Positions 52,534 to 60,039 of a DNA stretch of 64,000 bases are shown one piece after another; the stretch's first letter is position 1, and every line of letters begins with the position of its first letter. This DNA is from Alsobacter sp045348435 (GTDB lineage: Bacteria > Pseudomonadota > Alphaproteobacteria > Rhizobiales > Beijerinckiaceae), in contig NZ_CP157484.1 of assembly GCF_045348435.1 (NCBI RefSeq), positions 4,588,001 through 4,652,000 on the forward strand, read 5' to 3'. The position numbers and the translations under genes were made by a program. The notes under the pieces were generated by a model that worked only from the letters and a program-made list of their open reading frames with translations, had not been told where the DNA came from and ran no database searches.

Positions 52534-53157
52534 CTACTGCTCTCCATGGCGGACATAGCCGGCGCATTTCGACTTCAGCCATGCCTGCGACCGTCCCGAC
52601 CGATAAGGGCTGTCCCGGCGCTTGCTGATGATGCCCTCCAGGCCGAGCCGGCAGGCATGGCGGAACAGGGCCTCACCGTCCTCATCAATCGCATCCACGA
52701 ACGCGACGCCGTCGACCGGGCCCGCCTCGACCAGCCGACGCAGCTCGGCCCGGCGCTCCTCCAGCGGCAAGGCGCGCAGGTCCCGGCCGTCCAGCTCCAA
52801 CAGGTCGAAGGCCATCAGCATGGCGTTGCGGGCGCCCGCTGCCGACCGGAGCGCGTGGAAGTCGTCTCGTCCGTCGGGGAGCTGAACGACGGCCTCGCCA
52901 TCGAGCACGCAGGAGCGACAGGGAAGCTCTAGGAGGCCGCCGGCGATCCTCGGCAGGCGCTGGGTCCAGTTGAGGGCGTTACGGCTCCACAGCCGCGCCT
53001 GTGGCCCTTCCCGGCGGCAGATCATCCGGAAGCCGTCGTGCTTCGGCTGGTGGATCCAGAGAGGGCACTTTGGGACACGGTCGGCGGGACAGGCGAGACA
53101 AGGCGCAATGAAGCCTGGAGGGGTTCGGCGCTTGTGGGCGGGGATAGGTGGCCGCAT
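52534..53157 (-). CDS. Short ATP-dependent DNA ligase (adenylation domain only)
   Basis: Ligase-like protein of 207 aa. Motif I PKHDGFRM carries the nucleotide-binding Lys, motif III is MAFDLLELDGRDLRALPL, motif IV LEGIISKRRDSPY and motif V WLKSK. The C-terminal OB-fold domain of LigC/LigD enzymes is absent, so joining activity alone is doubtful. Such short ligase proteins are known in Rhizobiales. It is intact, while the copies at 43745 and 29368 are not. The copy at 43745 lies in inverted orientation. Confidence 0.85.
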   Translation of the reverse strand: MRPPIPAHKRRTPPGFIAPCLACPADRVPKCPLWIHQPKHDGFRMICRREGPQARLWSRNALNWTQRLPRIAGGLLELPCRSCVLDGEAVVQLPDGRDDFHALRSAAGARNAMLMAFDLLELDGRDLRALPLEERRAELRRLVEAGPVDGVAFVDAIDEDGEALFRHACRLGLEGIISKRRDSPYRSGRSQAWLKSKCAGYVRHGEQ

Positions 53158-53169
53158 GGAAACCCGGAA

Positions 53170-53205
53170 GAAGAAAGCCCCACGGATGGGCTGATCCGTG
53201 GGGCT
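53170..53205 (-). terminator. Rho-independent terminator of the Trypco2-like gene
   Basis: A perfect 12-bp stem AGCCCCACGGAT / ATCCGTGGGGCT with a 6-nt loop is followed on the minus strand by TTTCTTCTT. It is 80 bases downstream of the Trypco2-like gene stop. Confidence 0.85.
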
Positions 53206-53284
53206 GTCAGTGCACCTTGGAGGGGCAATCTTTAGTTGCGCCCGGAGAACGTCGCCAAGGCACGGGAGTTTTTGGCGCCGACGC

Positions 53285-53707
53285 TTAAACGATCGACTTG
53301 TTCCTTGCTTCCCTGGCTTTCGTAGCTTGCCGGGTTGCCTCGGCGGATTGACGCGCCTTCTGTTCGTCAGAGGCTATCCGCCGCTTCTGGTCGCCATCGG
53401 GCAAGCGAACCGGCACTGAGAATTTAACTTTGCTGGTCTGTTGATTTAAGTGGCTGCCGCCTGCCTCAAAGCTCGCGAGGCCCCAGACCTTGAGATCACC
53501 TCGCCCGCTGCCCTTTGTTTCAGCGACAACGGCGACTTCGAAGTCTACGACCGTAAAAATGCCGAGTGCGTCCTGGATCAGGCTCCCTTTGCCTTCGACC
53601 TTTTGCAAGGCTGCCGCAACGTTATCCCCGCCCTCGCTCGACTGCGCTTTTCGGATTCCGTCGAGCACTTCGATCAGAGCTTTTTCCACGAACTCAGACA
53701 GGTTCAT
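53285..53707 (-). CDS. Trypco2 domain-like protein
   Basis: A 140-aa protein. After an N-terminal helix (NLSEFVEKALIEVLDGIRKA) comes a beta-rich block VVDFEVAVVAETKGSGRGDL, KVWGLASFEAGG and SKVKFSVPVRLPDG, which resembles the trypsin-co-occurring domain Trypco2 of predicted conflict systems. The last 40 residues are a basic helix. No trypsin-like or effector gene is adjacent. It is the last gene of the minus-strand satellite module, before a strong terminator. Confidence 0.6.
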   Translation of the reverse strand: MNLSEFVEKALIEVLDGIRKAQSSEGGDNVAAALQKVEGKGSLIQDALGIFTVVDFEVAVVAETKGSGRGDLKVWGLASFEAGGSHLNQQTSKVKFSVPVRLPDGDQKRRIASDEQKARQSAEATRQATKAREARNKSIV

Positions 53708-53775
53708 CGCGACCTCCCGGAGGATTTGTCAGACGGCGTGCACCAGCGTCGTCGAGCTGCGGCGCTGACCGGACC

Positions 53776-54384
53776 TTACCTCTCCGCGCGCCTGCGCCAC
53801 ATCTCGTCCACCTCGCGCAGTACGTCGTCGAGGATGGCGTCCCGCTCCTCGGCCGTGAGGTCCGCGCCGGTCGGGTCCTTGGGTATGGCGAGCGAGAAGT
53901 CTATTCCCCAACTTACGCGCTCGCCCCTCTGATGCGCGGCGGTCGCCTCGGCCATCTTCTTATAGGCCGCGATTGCGTCAGGCAGGCGCACGCTGGCTTC
54001 AGCGCTGCCCTCTCGCGACTTCCTGGCGAGGGCCAGAGCATCGTTGCGCAGCGTGGTTACCTCCTCCCACTGAGCGCGGTGCTGGCGGATCATCGAGGCG
54101 CGGCGCTCGGCCTCCTGATTCACCACCAACTCGCGCGTCACCTCTGACGTAGGTGTGTTACCGCCTGCAACTGGCGACCGATCTGTAACCGATGTGGTAG
54201 CCAGCTTGGCCACCACAGCAATCTGGATCTCGCCATTTGGGGTCCTCTGCCAACCCTCTCTCTCGGCGCGCTGAAGGATGCCCTGGCGGGTGACGTTGTA
54301 CTGTTTTTCCAGTTGGCGGGCGGACATGCCGACGCAGAAGCGCGTCTTGATCTCCTCCCACTCTTCAGCTGTCAGTCGGGCCAT
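53776..54384 (-). CDS. HTH protein of the satellite module
   Basis: A 202-aa protein. MARLTAEEWEEIKTRFCVGM and SARQLEKQYNVTRQGILQRA form a helix-turn-helix resembling those of small terminase subunits and phage regulators. The middle is charged and helical (RASMIRQHRAQWEEVTTLRN), and the C-terminus helical (DDVLREVDEMWRRR). The ATG at 54384 starts the conserved part. In this place it may control packaging or gene expression; neither can be proved. Confidence 0.6.
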   Translation of the reverse strand: MARLTAEEWEEIKTRFCVGMSARQLEKQYNVTRQGILQRAEREGWQRTPNGEIQIAVVAKLATTSVTDRSPVAGGNTPTSEVTRELVVNQEAERRASMIRQHRAQWEEVTTLRNDALALARKSREGSAEASVRLPDAIAAYKKMAEATAAHQRGERVSWGIDFSLAIPKDPTGADLTAEERDAILDDVLREVDEMWRRRAER

Positions 54385-54457
54385 GTGCGGATCCTTGCTA
54401 CGGTTTGACATGGCTGCGCAATTCAGCGTGGGCAAGCTGTGAGGTGCGTCCCTGCTC

Positions 54458-54916
54458 TTAGCGCATGGTCTTGGTCGGACCGAGATTGTATACGAATCCC
54501 TCGCATCTCACTGGGAGCGTCGAACTCAGGCGGTACCGCGGCTGGCCGTCTTTGCCGGCCACAAGTTCAATCGGAACCCCGCGTTCACGAAGGCGAGGAG
54601 CTCTCAGTCTCATCCTTCTGCTAAAGGCGTTCCCACTGTGCCGGTCCAGGAAGAACAGCGCCGAGGCATCCTGATCATTGAGGATCGGGCCCACGGACCC
54701 CGCGGGCCAAATTCCTATCGCAGCGAGAAACCCGTGTGCATCGAGCCACAGTTGAATGTCGCTTGGGTCCAATCGCAATTTACCACCAATTCGGCAAGCT
54801 TGCAGGCGCCCAGCGCCGATCTCGCGTCGGATAGTTCGTTCGCTCAGAAATGACTTTTGGGCGAACTCCCTCACGGTGAGGGTAGCCACATCGGATGCCA
54901 TCATCTTTGTCTCCAT
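54458..54916 (-). CDS. Excisionase-like DNA-binding protein
   Basis: A 152-aa protein whose N-terminal 60 residues form an excisionase/MerR-like winged helix (TLTVREFAQKSFLSERTIRR, GRLQACRIGGKLRLDPSDIQ, LWLDAHG). The C-terminal half (SALFFLDRHSGNAFSRRMRL and further) has no known match. Start ATG 54916 is preferred, with 54964 possible. It lies beside the integrase-primase module and may act in excision or regulation. Confidence 0.65.
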   Translation of the reverse strand: METKMMASDVATLTVREFAQKSFLSERTIRREIGAGRLQACRIGGKLRLDPSDIQLWLDAHGFLAAIGIWPAGSVGPILNDQDASALFFLDRHSGNAFSRRMRLRAPRLRERGVPIELVAGKDGQPRYRLSSTLPVRCEGFVYNLGPTKTMR

Positions 54917-55131
54917 TGTCTTTGAGTTCAGGGCGCGGCGAGCGGCCTCTATCGCCGCCGGCATCAGCGCGTCTCGGTCGATAAGCCGGCGTGAGCTGAA
55001 TCTCGGAAGGCCGTGTTGCCGGGCGGTTCGTCCGCGCCCGGATGCGCTCGCAGCGCGCGGCCTGTCGGTACGTCGCGCCGTTTAGTTCTTGTTGGGCAAT
55101 CCGGCTGAGTCGGAGATTGTCTCCCTCGCTC

Positions 55132-55238
55132 TGACGGATGACGCAAGGTGACGCGTTTTCGTCACCTTCGCTTTCGGATGCATTCAAATTTGTGATCATG
55201 TTTTCAGCGTCATGATGCGTCATGCGTCATGGCTGACG
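55132..55238. repeat. Iteron-like cluster of eight TGACG/CGTCA motifs flanking an AT-rich tract
   Basis: TGACG starts at 55132, 55139, 55149 and 55234; its complement CGTCA at 55160, 55208, 55218 and 55225. Between the two groups lies an AT-rich stretch (about 55181-55206). The cluster abuts and slightly overlaps the end of the primase gene. This resembles a replication origin with iterons, but could also be an operator for the HTH proteins. Confidence 0.5.
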
Positions 55239-56585
55239 TTTCAGCTGTATGCCTTGAAAGCCTCGAGCATCACCCGTCCGGTAGGGCGCGAACCCTCGGC
55301 TTTGCAGTTGCGACGCGAAGTTCTTTTGGCTGACGCCAGCCTCAGAGTAGCGCTCGTAGGACATGCGCAGCTCGAGCGAACTGGCCCAATACGCATCGTC
55401 GCCGGTGTCGCAGCACTCCGCGAGCCAAGACCCGAACACGTCCTGGTCAGCGAAGTAGGTCTCCGTTGCGTCCGCTATGCACGCTGGGCGCAAAAGGCCG
55501 TTGGCTTGCCAGTCCAGCGCGCCATCAATCATCCACCGCAGGATCCCCGGCGCTTCGTGCTTGAGCTTCTCGGTGAGCAGATGATCGACATCTTTCGGCG
55601 TCACCACGAACGGGACCATTGCCACACGGCGACGTGCGGCATTGTCGACCACCGTGAGCCTGGGCTGGTGATTGCCCGCAAAGATCAGCTTGAACTTCGG
55701 CATGAATTCGAAAAAATCCTCGCGCATGAAGCGCGCCCGGATCCGGTCGCCACCAGTGAGCTGTTTGATCCGCGCTTCGTCCCATGCGCGTCCAAACTCC
55801 GTCTCCGAGGCAGTGACGAGTCGGGGGCCATGCAGCATGGCAAGTTCGGTTGGGTGTTTATCGTGCGCTGACGTCGTGAATGCAGTCATCGGCGCCGTCG
55901 CGGCATACTCATGGAGGATGCTCATGAGCACCTCCTGGAACACGCTTTTACCATTTCCCCCGGGTCCATGCAGGAACAGCAGCGTTTGCTCACGGGTGAC
56001 GCCGGTGAGGCAGTAGCCCGAAAACTGCTGCAAGAAGCGGATGACCTCGGCGTCTCCGCCCAGCGCTTCATGGAGAAACTCGGTCCAGCGCGGACAATCT
56101 GCCGTCGGCGCAGGCTCAACCAAGGTGATCTTTGTGATCCCGTCCTGAGGATTGGCCGAACGCAGGACGCCCGTCCTCAGGTCCACCGTTCCACCCGGCG
56201 TGCCGAGGAGGAAGGGATCGACGTCCCAATCGGCCGCCGTCGCCTTCATGGCGCCTCGCGCGAGCTTTTCGACGCCCTTGGCGAAGGCAAGCGATCGCGC
56301 TTGTCTGATCTCGGCTCCGTGGCAGGAGCGGGAGCGATCTCGGGCGATGTCGCGCGCATGCTGAAGCGCACTGTCGGTGCGGTCGACACGCCAGCTCGTG
56401 CCGTCCCACTCGAACCACGCTCCCCTGCTGAAGCAGTAGCGCAGGAGGTCCTTGAAGCGCCGAGTGAAGACCTGCGCCACACCGTCCTGGGTGACGAGTT
56501 CCGGACGCGCATCGGAAAAGACCTCAACATCCGGGGCGAACGGCATAGGCGGGCTTAGAGAGGGCGGGGCATGGCGATCAGCCAT
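55227..56585 (-). CDS. P4-family phage/plasmid primase-helicase
   Basis: A 452-aa protein with the D5/P4-type helicase domain. Walker A GPGGNGKSVFQ lies near residues 211-221, Walker B/sensor blocks follow (LIFAGNHQPRL, RRVAMVPF), and the N-terminal D5_N region includes DVDPFLLGTPGGTVDLRTG. A separate archaeo-eukaryotic primase domain is not evident, so only the helicase part may be present. It would drive replication of the excised element. It ends in the TGACG cluster. Confidence 0.85.
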   Translation of the reverse strand: MADRHAPPSLSPPMPFAPDVEVFSDARPELVTQDGVAQVFTRRFKDLLRYCFSRGAWFEWDGTSWRVDRTDSALQHARDIARDRSRSCHGAEIRQARSLAFAKGVEKLARGAMKATAADWDVDPFLLGTPGGTVDLRTGVLRSANPQDGITKITLVEPAPTADCPRWTEFLHEALGGDAEVIRFLQQFSGYCLTGVTREQTLLFLHGPGGNGKSVFQEVLMSILHEYAATAPMTAFTTSAHDKHPTELAMLHGPRLVTASETEFGRAWDEARIKQLTGGDRIRARFMREDFFEFMPKFKLIFAGNHQPRLTVVDNAARRRVAMVPFVVTPKDVDHLLTEKLKHEAPGILRWMIDGALDWQANGLLRPACIADATETYFADQDVFGSWLAECCDTGDDAYWASSLELRMSYERYSEAGVSQKNFASQLQSRGFAPYRTGDARGFQGIQLKRQP

Positions 56586-56795
56586 GGCCGATTCTCCCTA
56601 GCCACGACGCGGTTGAAAGCGACCTCACCCCCGATGGACCTGACGCGAGCGGATTTATTTCAGAGGAGTCCGCCACAATCATGTGCGTGGCCCAACTCTC
56701 GTTTAAGCACCCAGATGAGACGTGGCCGGCCCGAACGGTCCTGTCATGCGCATTCGAGCCGACGGCGTCGGCCCGCCACCAAGAGGGCGACCTCA

Positions 56796-57374
56796 TCAGC
56801 CGGCCTCCGGCAAACTTCCGTCGACGATAGGCGGAACCATCGCGCCAAAGAGCGCGAACAATTCGCCGACGTGGGCCTTTCCGCCCATGGCCGCCAAGGG
56901 GCCAAGGTCCATCAACTCCCGCGCCGCAGTTCGCCGGTGGATAATCACGACGCCCGCACGGCTGTGCCTGAGCCAACCGAGGGGGTCAGGGTGGACCAGC
57001 AAGGCCCCATGCTTGTGAAGGCGGGGAGCCACGGGATCGCCGAGAACGGCGGCGCGGCCGCACCACGTTCCCAGTCGGCTGGGACGCCGAGCCCAGGCGG
57101 CGAGGTCGTAGGGCCGTCCATCCCCGTCGCGCAGCATGATGATGAGCGCGTCTTGGAATTTGTCGTAGTGAGCTGCCTCATCGTGGAAGATGAACCGCGT
57201 CCCCGCGAACTTCACCTTGGCGTGAACGAGCACATCGGGGTTCGCTAGCACCGCAGCCGGTACCTGCTGCTCGGTGAACCAGCGGATAGCCTTCTGAGGC
57301 AGCAACTCGCACGCGGCGTGGCGCTCCTCGATCAACCGTTCGGAGTCGGTCAAGGGGGGTAAGAAATCGTGCAT
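56796..57374 (-). CDS. Conserved protein between AlpA and primase
   Basis: A 192-aa protein: MHDFLPPLTDSERLIEERHA, IRWFTEQQVPAAVLANPDVL, KVKFAGTRFIFHD and a C-terminal part with AGVVIIHRRTAARELMDLGP. I do not know its function. Comparable proteins sit in the same place in other P4-like islands of Rhizobiales, perhaps as a Toprim-related or regulatory partner of the primase. Its start overlaps the stop of the AlpA-like gene, so the two are coupled. Confidence 0.65.
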   Translation of the reverse strand: MHDFLPPLTDSERLIEERHAACELLPQKAIRWFTEQQVPAAVLANPDVLVHAKVKFAGTRFIFHDEAAHYDKFQDALIIMLRDGDGRPYDLAAWARRPSRLGTWCGRAAVLGDPVAPRLHKHGALLVHPDPLGWLRHSRAGVVIIHRRTAARELMDLGPLAAMGGKAHVGELFALFGAMVPPIVDGSLPEAG

Positions 57375-57664
57375 CAGCCCGCTCCCTTCTCGATGAGCGC
57401 GCGGATGTCCTCGACACGCCAGGCGGTGATGCGCGGCCCGAGCCGGACAGGCTTCGGATAGCGTCCCGCCGCAACACCCGCCCACCAGGTGGATCGCGCG
57501 ACCGGGATGGGTCCGCGCGGGGCCAGAATGGAGGTGAGGCGGATGAACCCGGTTTGGGGCAGGTGAGCGCCGCCCTGCGGGCGAGCGTCATCGTTCGAAG
57601 CGGCCACGTGACCCTCGTTGGCTTGACGTTGCACGACGACAAGCTCGCGATGGCGGGACGGCAT
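57374..57664 (-). CDS. AlpA-like phage transcriptional regulator
   Basis: A 96-aa protein. The last 60 residues (GFIRLTSILAPRGPIPVARS, TWWAGVAAGRYPKPVRLGPR, ITAWRVEDIRALIE) are the AlpA/excisionase fold found in P4-like satellites, where AlpA activates integrase or excision genes. The N-terminal 37 residues are not conserved, so translation may begin later, for example at a GTG. It is the first gene of the minus-strand module. Confidence 0.82.
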   Translation of the reverse strand: MPSRHRELVVVQRQANEGHVAASNDDARPQGGAHLPQTGFIRLTSILAPRGPIPVARSTWWAGVAAGRYPKPVRLGPRITAWRVEDIRALIEKGAG

Positions 57665-57730
57665 TGCACCGACCGCCTGTCGCGCGTAGGGTCAACCCGC
57701 TCCTTCCAGAGCAACAGGGGAGACCCTGGA

Positions 57731-57767
57731 GAGCCGCTTCGACTGCCAGGTCGGGCGGCTCTTTTCT
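57731..57767 (+). terminator. Rho-independent terminator on the plus strand in the integrase-AlpA gap
   Basis: GAGCCGC and GCGGCTC form a 7-bp stem followed by TTTTCTT. No plus-strand gene lies upstream that I can support, so it may end a short RNA transcribed opposite the AlpA gene. The rest of the gap 57665-58007 contains one perfect DnaA-box sequence TGTGGATAA at 57997 and nothing else of note. Confidence 0.55.
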
Positions 57768-58007
57768 TGTCGATCCACACCTTAGTTGCGGACGAATTAA
57801 CCCTAAACCGTCTTTCGACAGACGTCGCCGGACGCCGAAAGCTCTTTAGCTTGCTGGCCGCCCGCGAGGTCCCTTTCTAGGGGACACGCCCGCACAAACC
57901 AACGTCAACCCGGGCAAGGCACACGGAGACAAATGAGTTCCTTATTTGGGGCCGGAGCAGTAGCTCATGAGCAACAATTGGCGCGCCTAAATTCGCTGTG
58001 GATAACT

Positions 58008-59237
58008 TTACACTGTGTTTTCAGCCCAGCTTCGCATCAGTTCTCGCCTTTTCTCCAGCACGTCTGTCCGCCGGTAAGCCCGCTCAACCTCCGTGCCGAC
58101 CTGATGACCCATCGCCTGCTCGATGACAGCGCGGGGGAAGTGCGTCTGGTCTTCGGCCCACGTCCGGAAAGTCGCACGGAAGCCGTGCGGCACGATCGGC
58201 CGGCCGTCGCGCGGGTCGCGCCAACGCACGCCGCCATTTCCCACCATGTTCATCTTCTTCAGATGCGTCAGCATGGCCATGTTGCTGAGCGGCTGATCGC
58301 CCCTGGGGCTCGGGAAGACGAACGTCGCCGACGTCCTTTGCTCCTTCATGGCGCGCAGCATGTCGACCACCACGGGCGCGAGGGGCACTCGGAACGGCTC
58401 CGCGCGGGTGCGCTTGTCTTTCAGGTGCTCGACCGGGATGGTCCACAGCGCCGCACCGAGGTCGAACTCACGCCATTCCGCTCTCCGGACAGCATCGGTG
58501 CGCACAGCGGTCAGGAGCAGCAGTTCAAGCGCCCGCGCCGCCATGGTCCGGCGCTGCCGAAGAGCGGAGAGGAAGGCTGGCGCTTCGGCATAGTCCAGTG
58601 AAGGCTGCGGCCCACGGCTCAGCTTCTCGGGGGTTGAGAAGCCCAGCGCCTTGAGGTCGTCCCACCGCGCCGGATTCTCCGCCATGGTGATGCCGAAGCC
58701 GTCCCGCAGGCGAACGCGCGCGTGCTCGAACACGCGGCGGATGCGGCGGTGAAGCTTGCGCGCCGTCTCCGGCTTGGCGTGCCAGACCGGCCGGAGAACG
58801 CGCTCAACGTCGCTGGTCGTGATCTCGTCCACCATGCGGTCGAGCATCGAGCCGCAATACGCTTCACCCAGCAGGAGACCCCACTGATAGCGCACCTTGG
58901 CGTTGGTCGACTTCGCCTGCTCTAGCTCGATCACCTCGGCCGCGATCTCCCGAAACGTTGGGCGCCGGCCACGGGCAGCCTCCGCCTTGCGCTTGGCGAT
59001 CGGGTCCTCGCCGGCTGCGGCGGCGCGGCGCGCTGCACTGGCCTTCTCGCGGGCGGCGGCGAGCGGCACGTCGGGGAAGCTTCCCAAGCCCATGTCTCGG
59101 CGACGCCCCGCCTGCTGGTAGCGCAGGACCCACTTCTTCGCGCCACTCTCGGCCACGACGAGATAGAGGCCGCCTCCATCGCCATAGCGCCCTTCCGTCT
59201 TGATGGTCTCGACTTGGCGGGCGCTTAGTTTGGGCAT
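58008..59237 (-). CDS. Tyrosine integrase (P4-type, DUF4102)
   Basis: Site-specific tyrosine recombinase of 409 aa. The N-terminal DUF4102 arm-binding domain (KLSARQVETIKTEGRYGDGG, LYLVVAESGAKKWVLRYQ) precedes the SAM-like core-binding and catalytic domains. Catalytic residues: Arg in LLLLTAVRTDAVRRAEW, HGFRATFRTW (His-x-x-Arg), then MGHQVGTEVERAYRR with the His and nucleophilic Tyr. The ATG at 59237 gives the usual family start; an in-frame GTG at 59264 lies inside the arm motif. It integrates into the tRNA-Leu gene next door. Confidence 0.95.
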   Translation of the reverse strand: MPKLSARQVETIKTEGRYGDGGGLYLVVAESGAKKWVLRYQQAGRRRDMGLGSFPDVPLAAAREKASAARRAAAAGEDPIAKRKAEAARGRRPTFREIAAEVIELEQAKSTNAKVRYQWGLLLGEAYCGSMLDRMVDEITTSDVERVLRPVWHAKPETARKLHRRIRRVFEHARVRLRDGFGITMAENPARWDDLKALGFSTPEKLSRGPQPSLDYAEAPAFLSALRQRRTMAARALELLLLTAVRTDAVRRAEWREFDLGAALWTIPVEHLKDKRTRAEPFRVPLAPVVVDMLRAMKEQRTSATFVFPSPRGDQPLSNMAMLTHLKKMNMVGNGGVRWRDPRDGRPIVPHGFRATFRTWAEDQTHFPRAVIEQAMGHQVGTEVERAYRRTDVLEKRRELMRSWAENTV

Positions 59238-59245
59238 CGGCCGTT

Positions 59246-59264
59246 GTCCCACGTTTAGTCCCAC
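59246..59264. repeat. Integrase arm-type motif, right copy
   Basis: GTCCCACGTTTAGTCCCAC, identical and equally oriented to the motif at 21515-21533. It lies just upstream of the integrase start and 112 bases inside attR. Confidence 0.6.
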
Positions 59265-59375
59265 ATTCTGTGTCGGACTGCCATGGACGGCATCATGTCA
59301 TTTCGGATGATCTCAACGCAAGAACCCAAGGACAGCCTCGGGTTTTCGGTCTCACCTGGACTGCAATGGATGGCG

Positions 59376-59394
59376 GATTGGTGCCCCTGGCCGG
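59376..59394. repeat. attR: tRNA-proximal copy of the 19-bp repeat
   Basis: GATTGGTGCCCCTGGCCGG forms the 3' end of the intact tRNA-Leu gene and matches attL at 21436-21454. It marks the right junction of the element. Confidence 0.8.
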
Positions 59395-59463
59395 AATCGA
59401 ACCAGCACTCCTTGCGGAAACCGATTTTGAGTCGGTCGCGTCTACCAGTTCCGCCACAGGGGC
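59379..59463 (-). tRNA. tRNA-Leu (anticodon CAA)
   Basis: An 85-nt tRNA with encoded CCA. Acceptor stem GCCCCTG / CAGGGGC, D-arm region GGCGGAACTGGTAGACGC, anticodon stem ACCGA / TCGGT with loop CTCAAAA (anticodon CAA, reading UUG), a long variable arm typical of class II tRNA, and the T-loop GTTCGATTC. It serves as the integration site of the element. Confidence 0.97.
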
Positions 59464-59537
59464 CCGCCCTTTCGGGAGGCGGCGGGACTATAGCGGGCCT
59501 CGGCGGCAGGTCAATCGCCTGCGGCTTCAGCCTTTCG

Positions 59538-59562
59538 GGAACAGGGCGGCGACGCTTGCGTT
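59538..59562 (+). promoter_or_regulatory. EcfG-type general stress promoter of the glycine-zipper gene
   Basis: GGAAC at 59538 and GTT at 59560 are 17 bases apart, matching the EcfG consensus. The start codon lies 38 bases downstream. Confidence 0.65.
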
Positions 59563-59600
59563 GGTTGACATCGAACGTTCATCTTCAAAGGAGGACAATC

Positions 59601-59924
59601 ATGAGGACCATCATCATCGCCGCCGCCGCGCTCGCCGCCGTCTTCGCCGCTCCCGCCTATGCGGATGACAGCGGCGCGGCTGCCGGCGTAGCGACCGGCG
59701 CGATTGCGGGCGGCGTGGTGGGCGGCCCCGTCGGAGCGGCCGTGGGCGCGGGCGTGGGCGGCGTCGTCGGCGGCGCCGCGACCGGCCCGAACCGCGACAA
59801 GGTCATCGTCGAGCAGCGCGGTCCGGTGGAAACCGGGACCGTCTCCAACTGCGCGTCCAAGACCGTCCAGAAGCAGAATTCCTTCGGCGACACGAAGACC
59901 ACGACCACGCAGTCCTGCGACTGA
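59601..59924 (+). CDS. Secreted glycine-zipper protein
   Basis: A 107-aa exported protein. The signal peptide MRTIIIAAAALAAVFAAPAYA is followed by a glycine-zipper segment (GVATGAIAGGVVGGPVGAAV, GAGVGGVVGG) that could insert in membranes, and a polar C-terminus with two Cys (SNCASKTVQ, TTTQSCD). A very strong ribosome site AAAGGAGGACAATC precedes the ATG. The EcfG-type promoter makes it a likely general stress gene. Confidence 0.88.
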   Translation: MRTIIIAAAALAAVFAAPAYADDSGAAAGVATGAIAGGVVGGPVGAAVGAGVGGVVGGAATGPNRDKVIVEQRGPVETGTVSNCASKTVQKQNSFGDTKTTTTQSCD

Positions 59925-59944
59925 CGCAACCCGGCGCGAACCAG

Positions 59945-59974
59945 GCCCGCTCCCGTCTCCGGGGGCGGGCTTTT
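59945..59974 (+). terminator. Rho-independent terminator of the glycine-zipper gene
   Basis: A 10-bp stem GCCCGCTCCC / GGGGGCGGGC with one G-T pair and a 6-nt loop is followed by TTTT. It is 20 bases past the stop. Confidence 0.85.
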
Positions 59975-60039
59975 CCGTAGGCGCAACTTTAAGGCGAACC
60001 GGTTGCAGGCCGTTAACAGGTCCGCCTCATGATCAAGCT

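Larger units (their letters stand above)
21436..59394. mobile_element. Putative 38-kb integrative element in tRNA-Leu(CAA)
   Basis: The 19-bp sequence GATTGGTGCCCCTGGCCGG occurs as a direct repeat at both ends. The right copy is the 3' end of an intact tRNA-Leu gene. A tyrosine integrase reading away from the tRNA lies 139 bases from it. A second 19-bp motif is found just inside each end. Between the ends lie a P4-like primase module, a resolvase, several pseudogenes and mosaic cargo. This is the usual layout of a tRNA-targeted genomic island. Mobility today is unproven. Confidence 0.8.

Noticed and set aside
54780..55223. Minus-strand frame starting in the TGACG cluster
   Set aside because: Its first codons arise from the repeats and most of it overlaps the excisionase-like gene in another frame.
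57997..58005. Perfect DnaA box TGTGGATAA beside the integrase stop
   Set aside because: A lone 9-mer without further boxes is weak evidence for an origin; the TGACG cluster is a better candidate.
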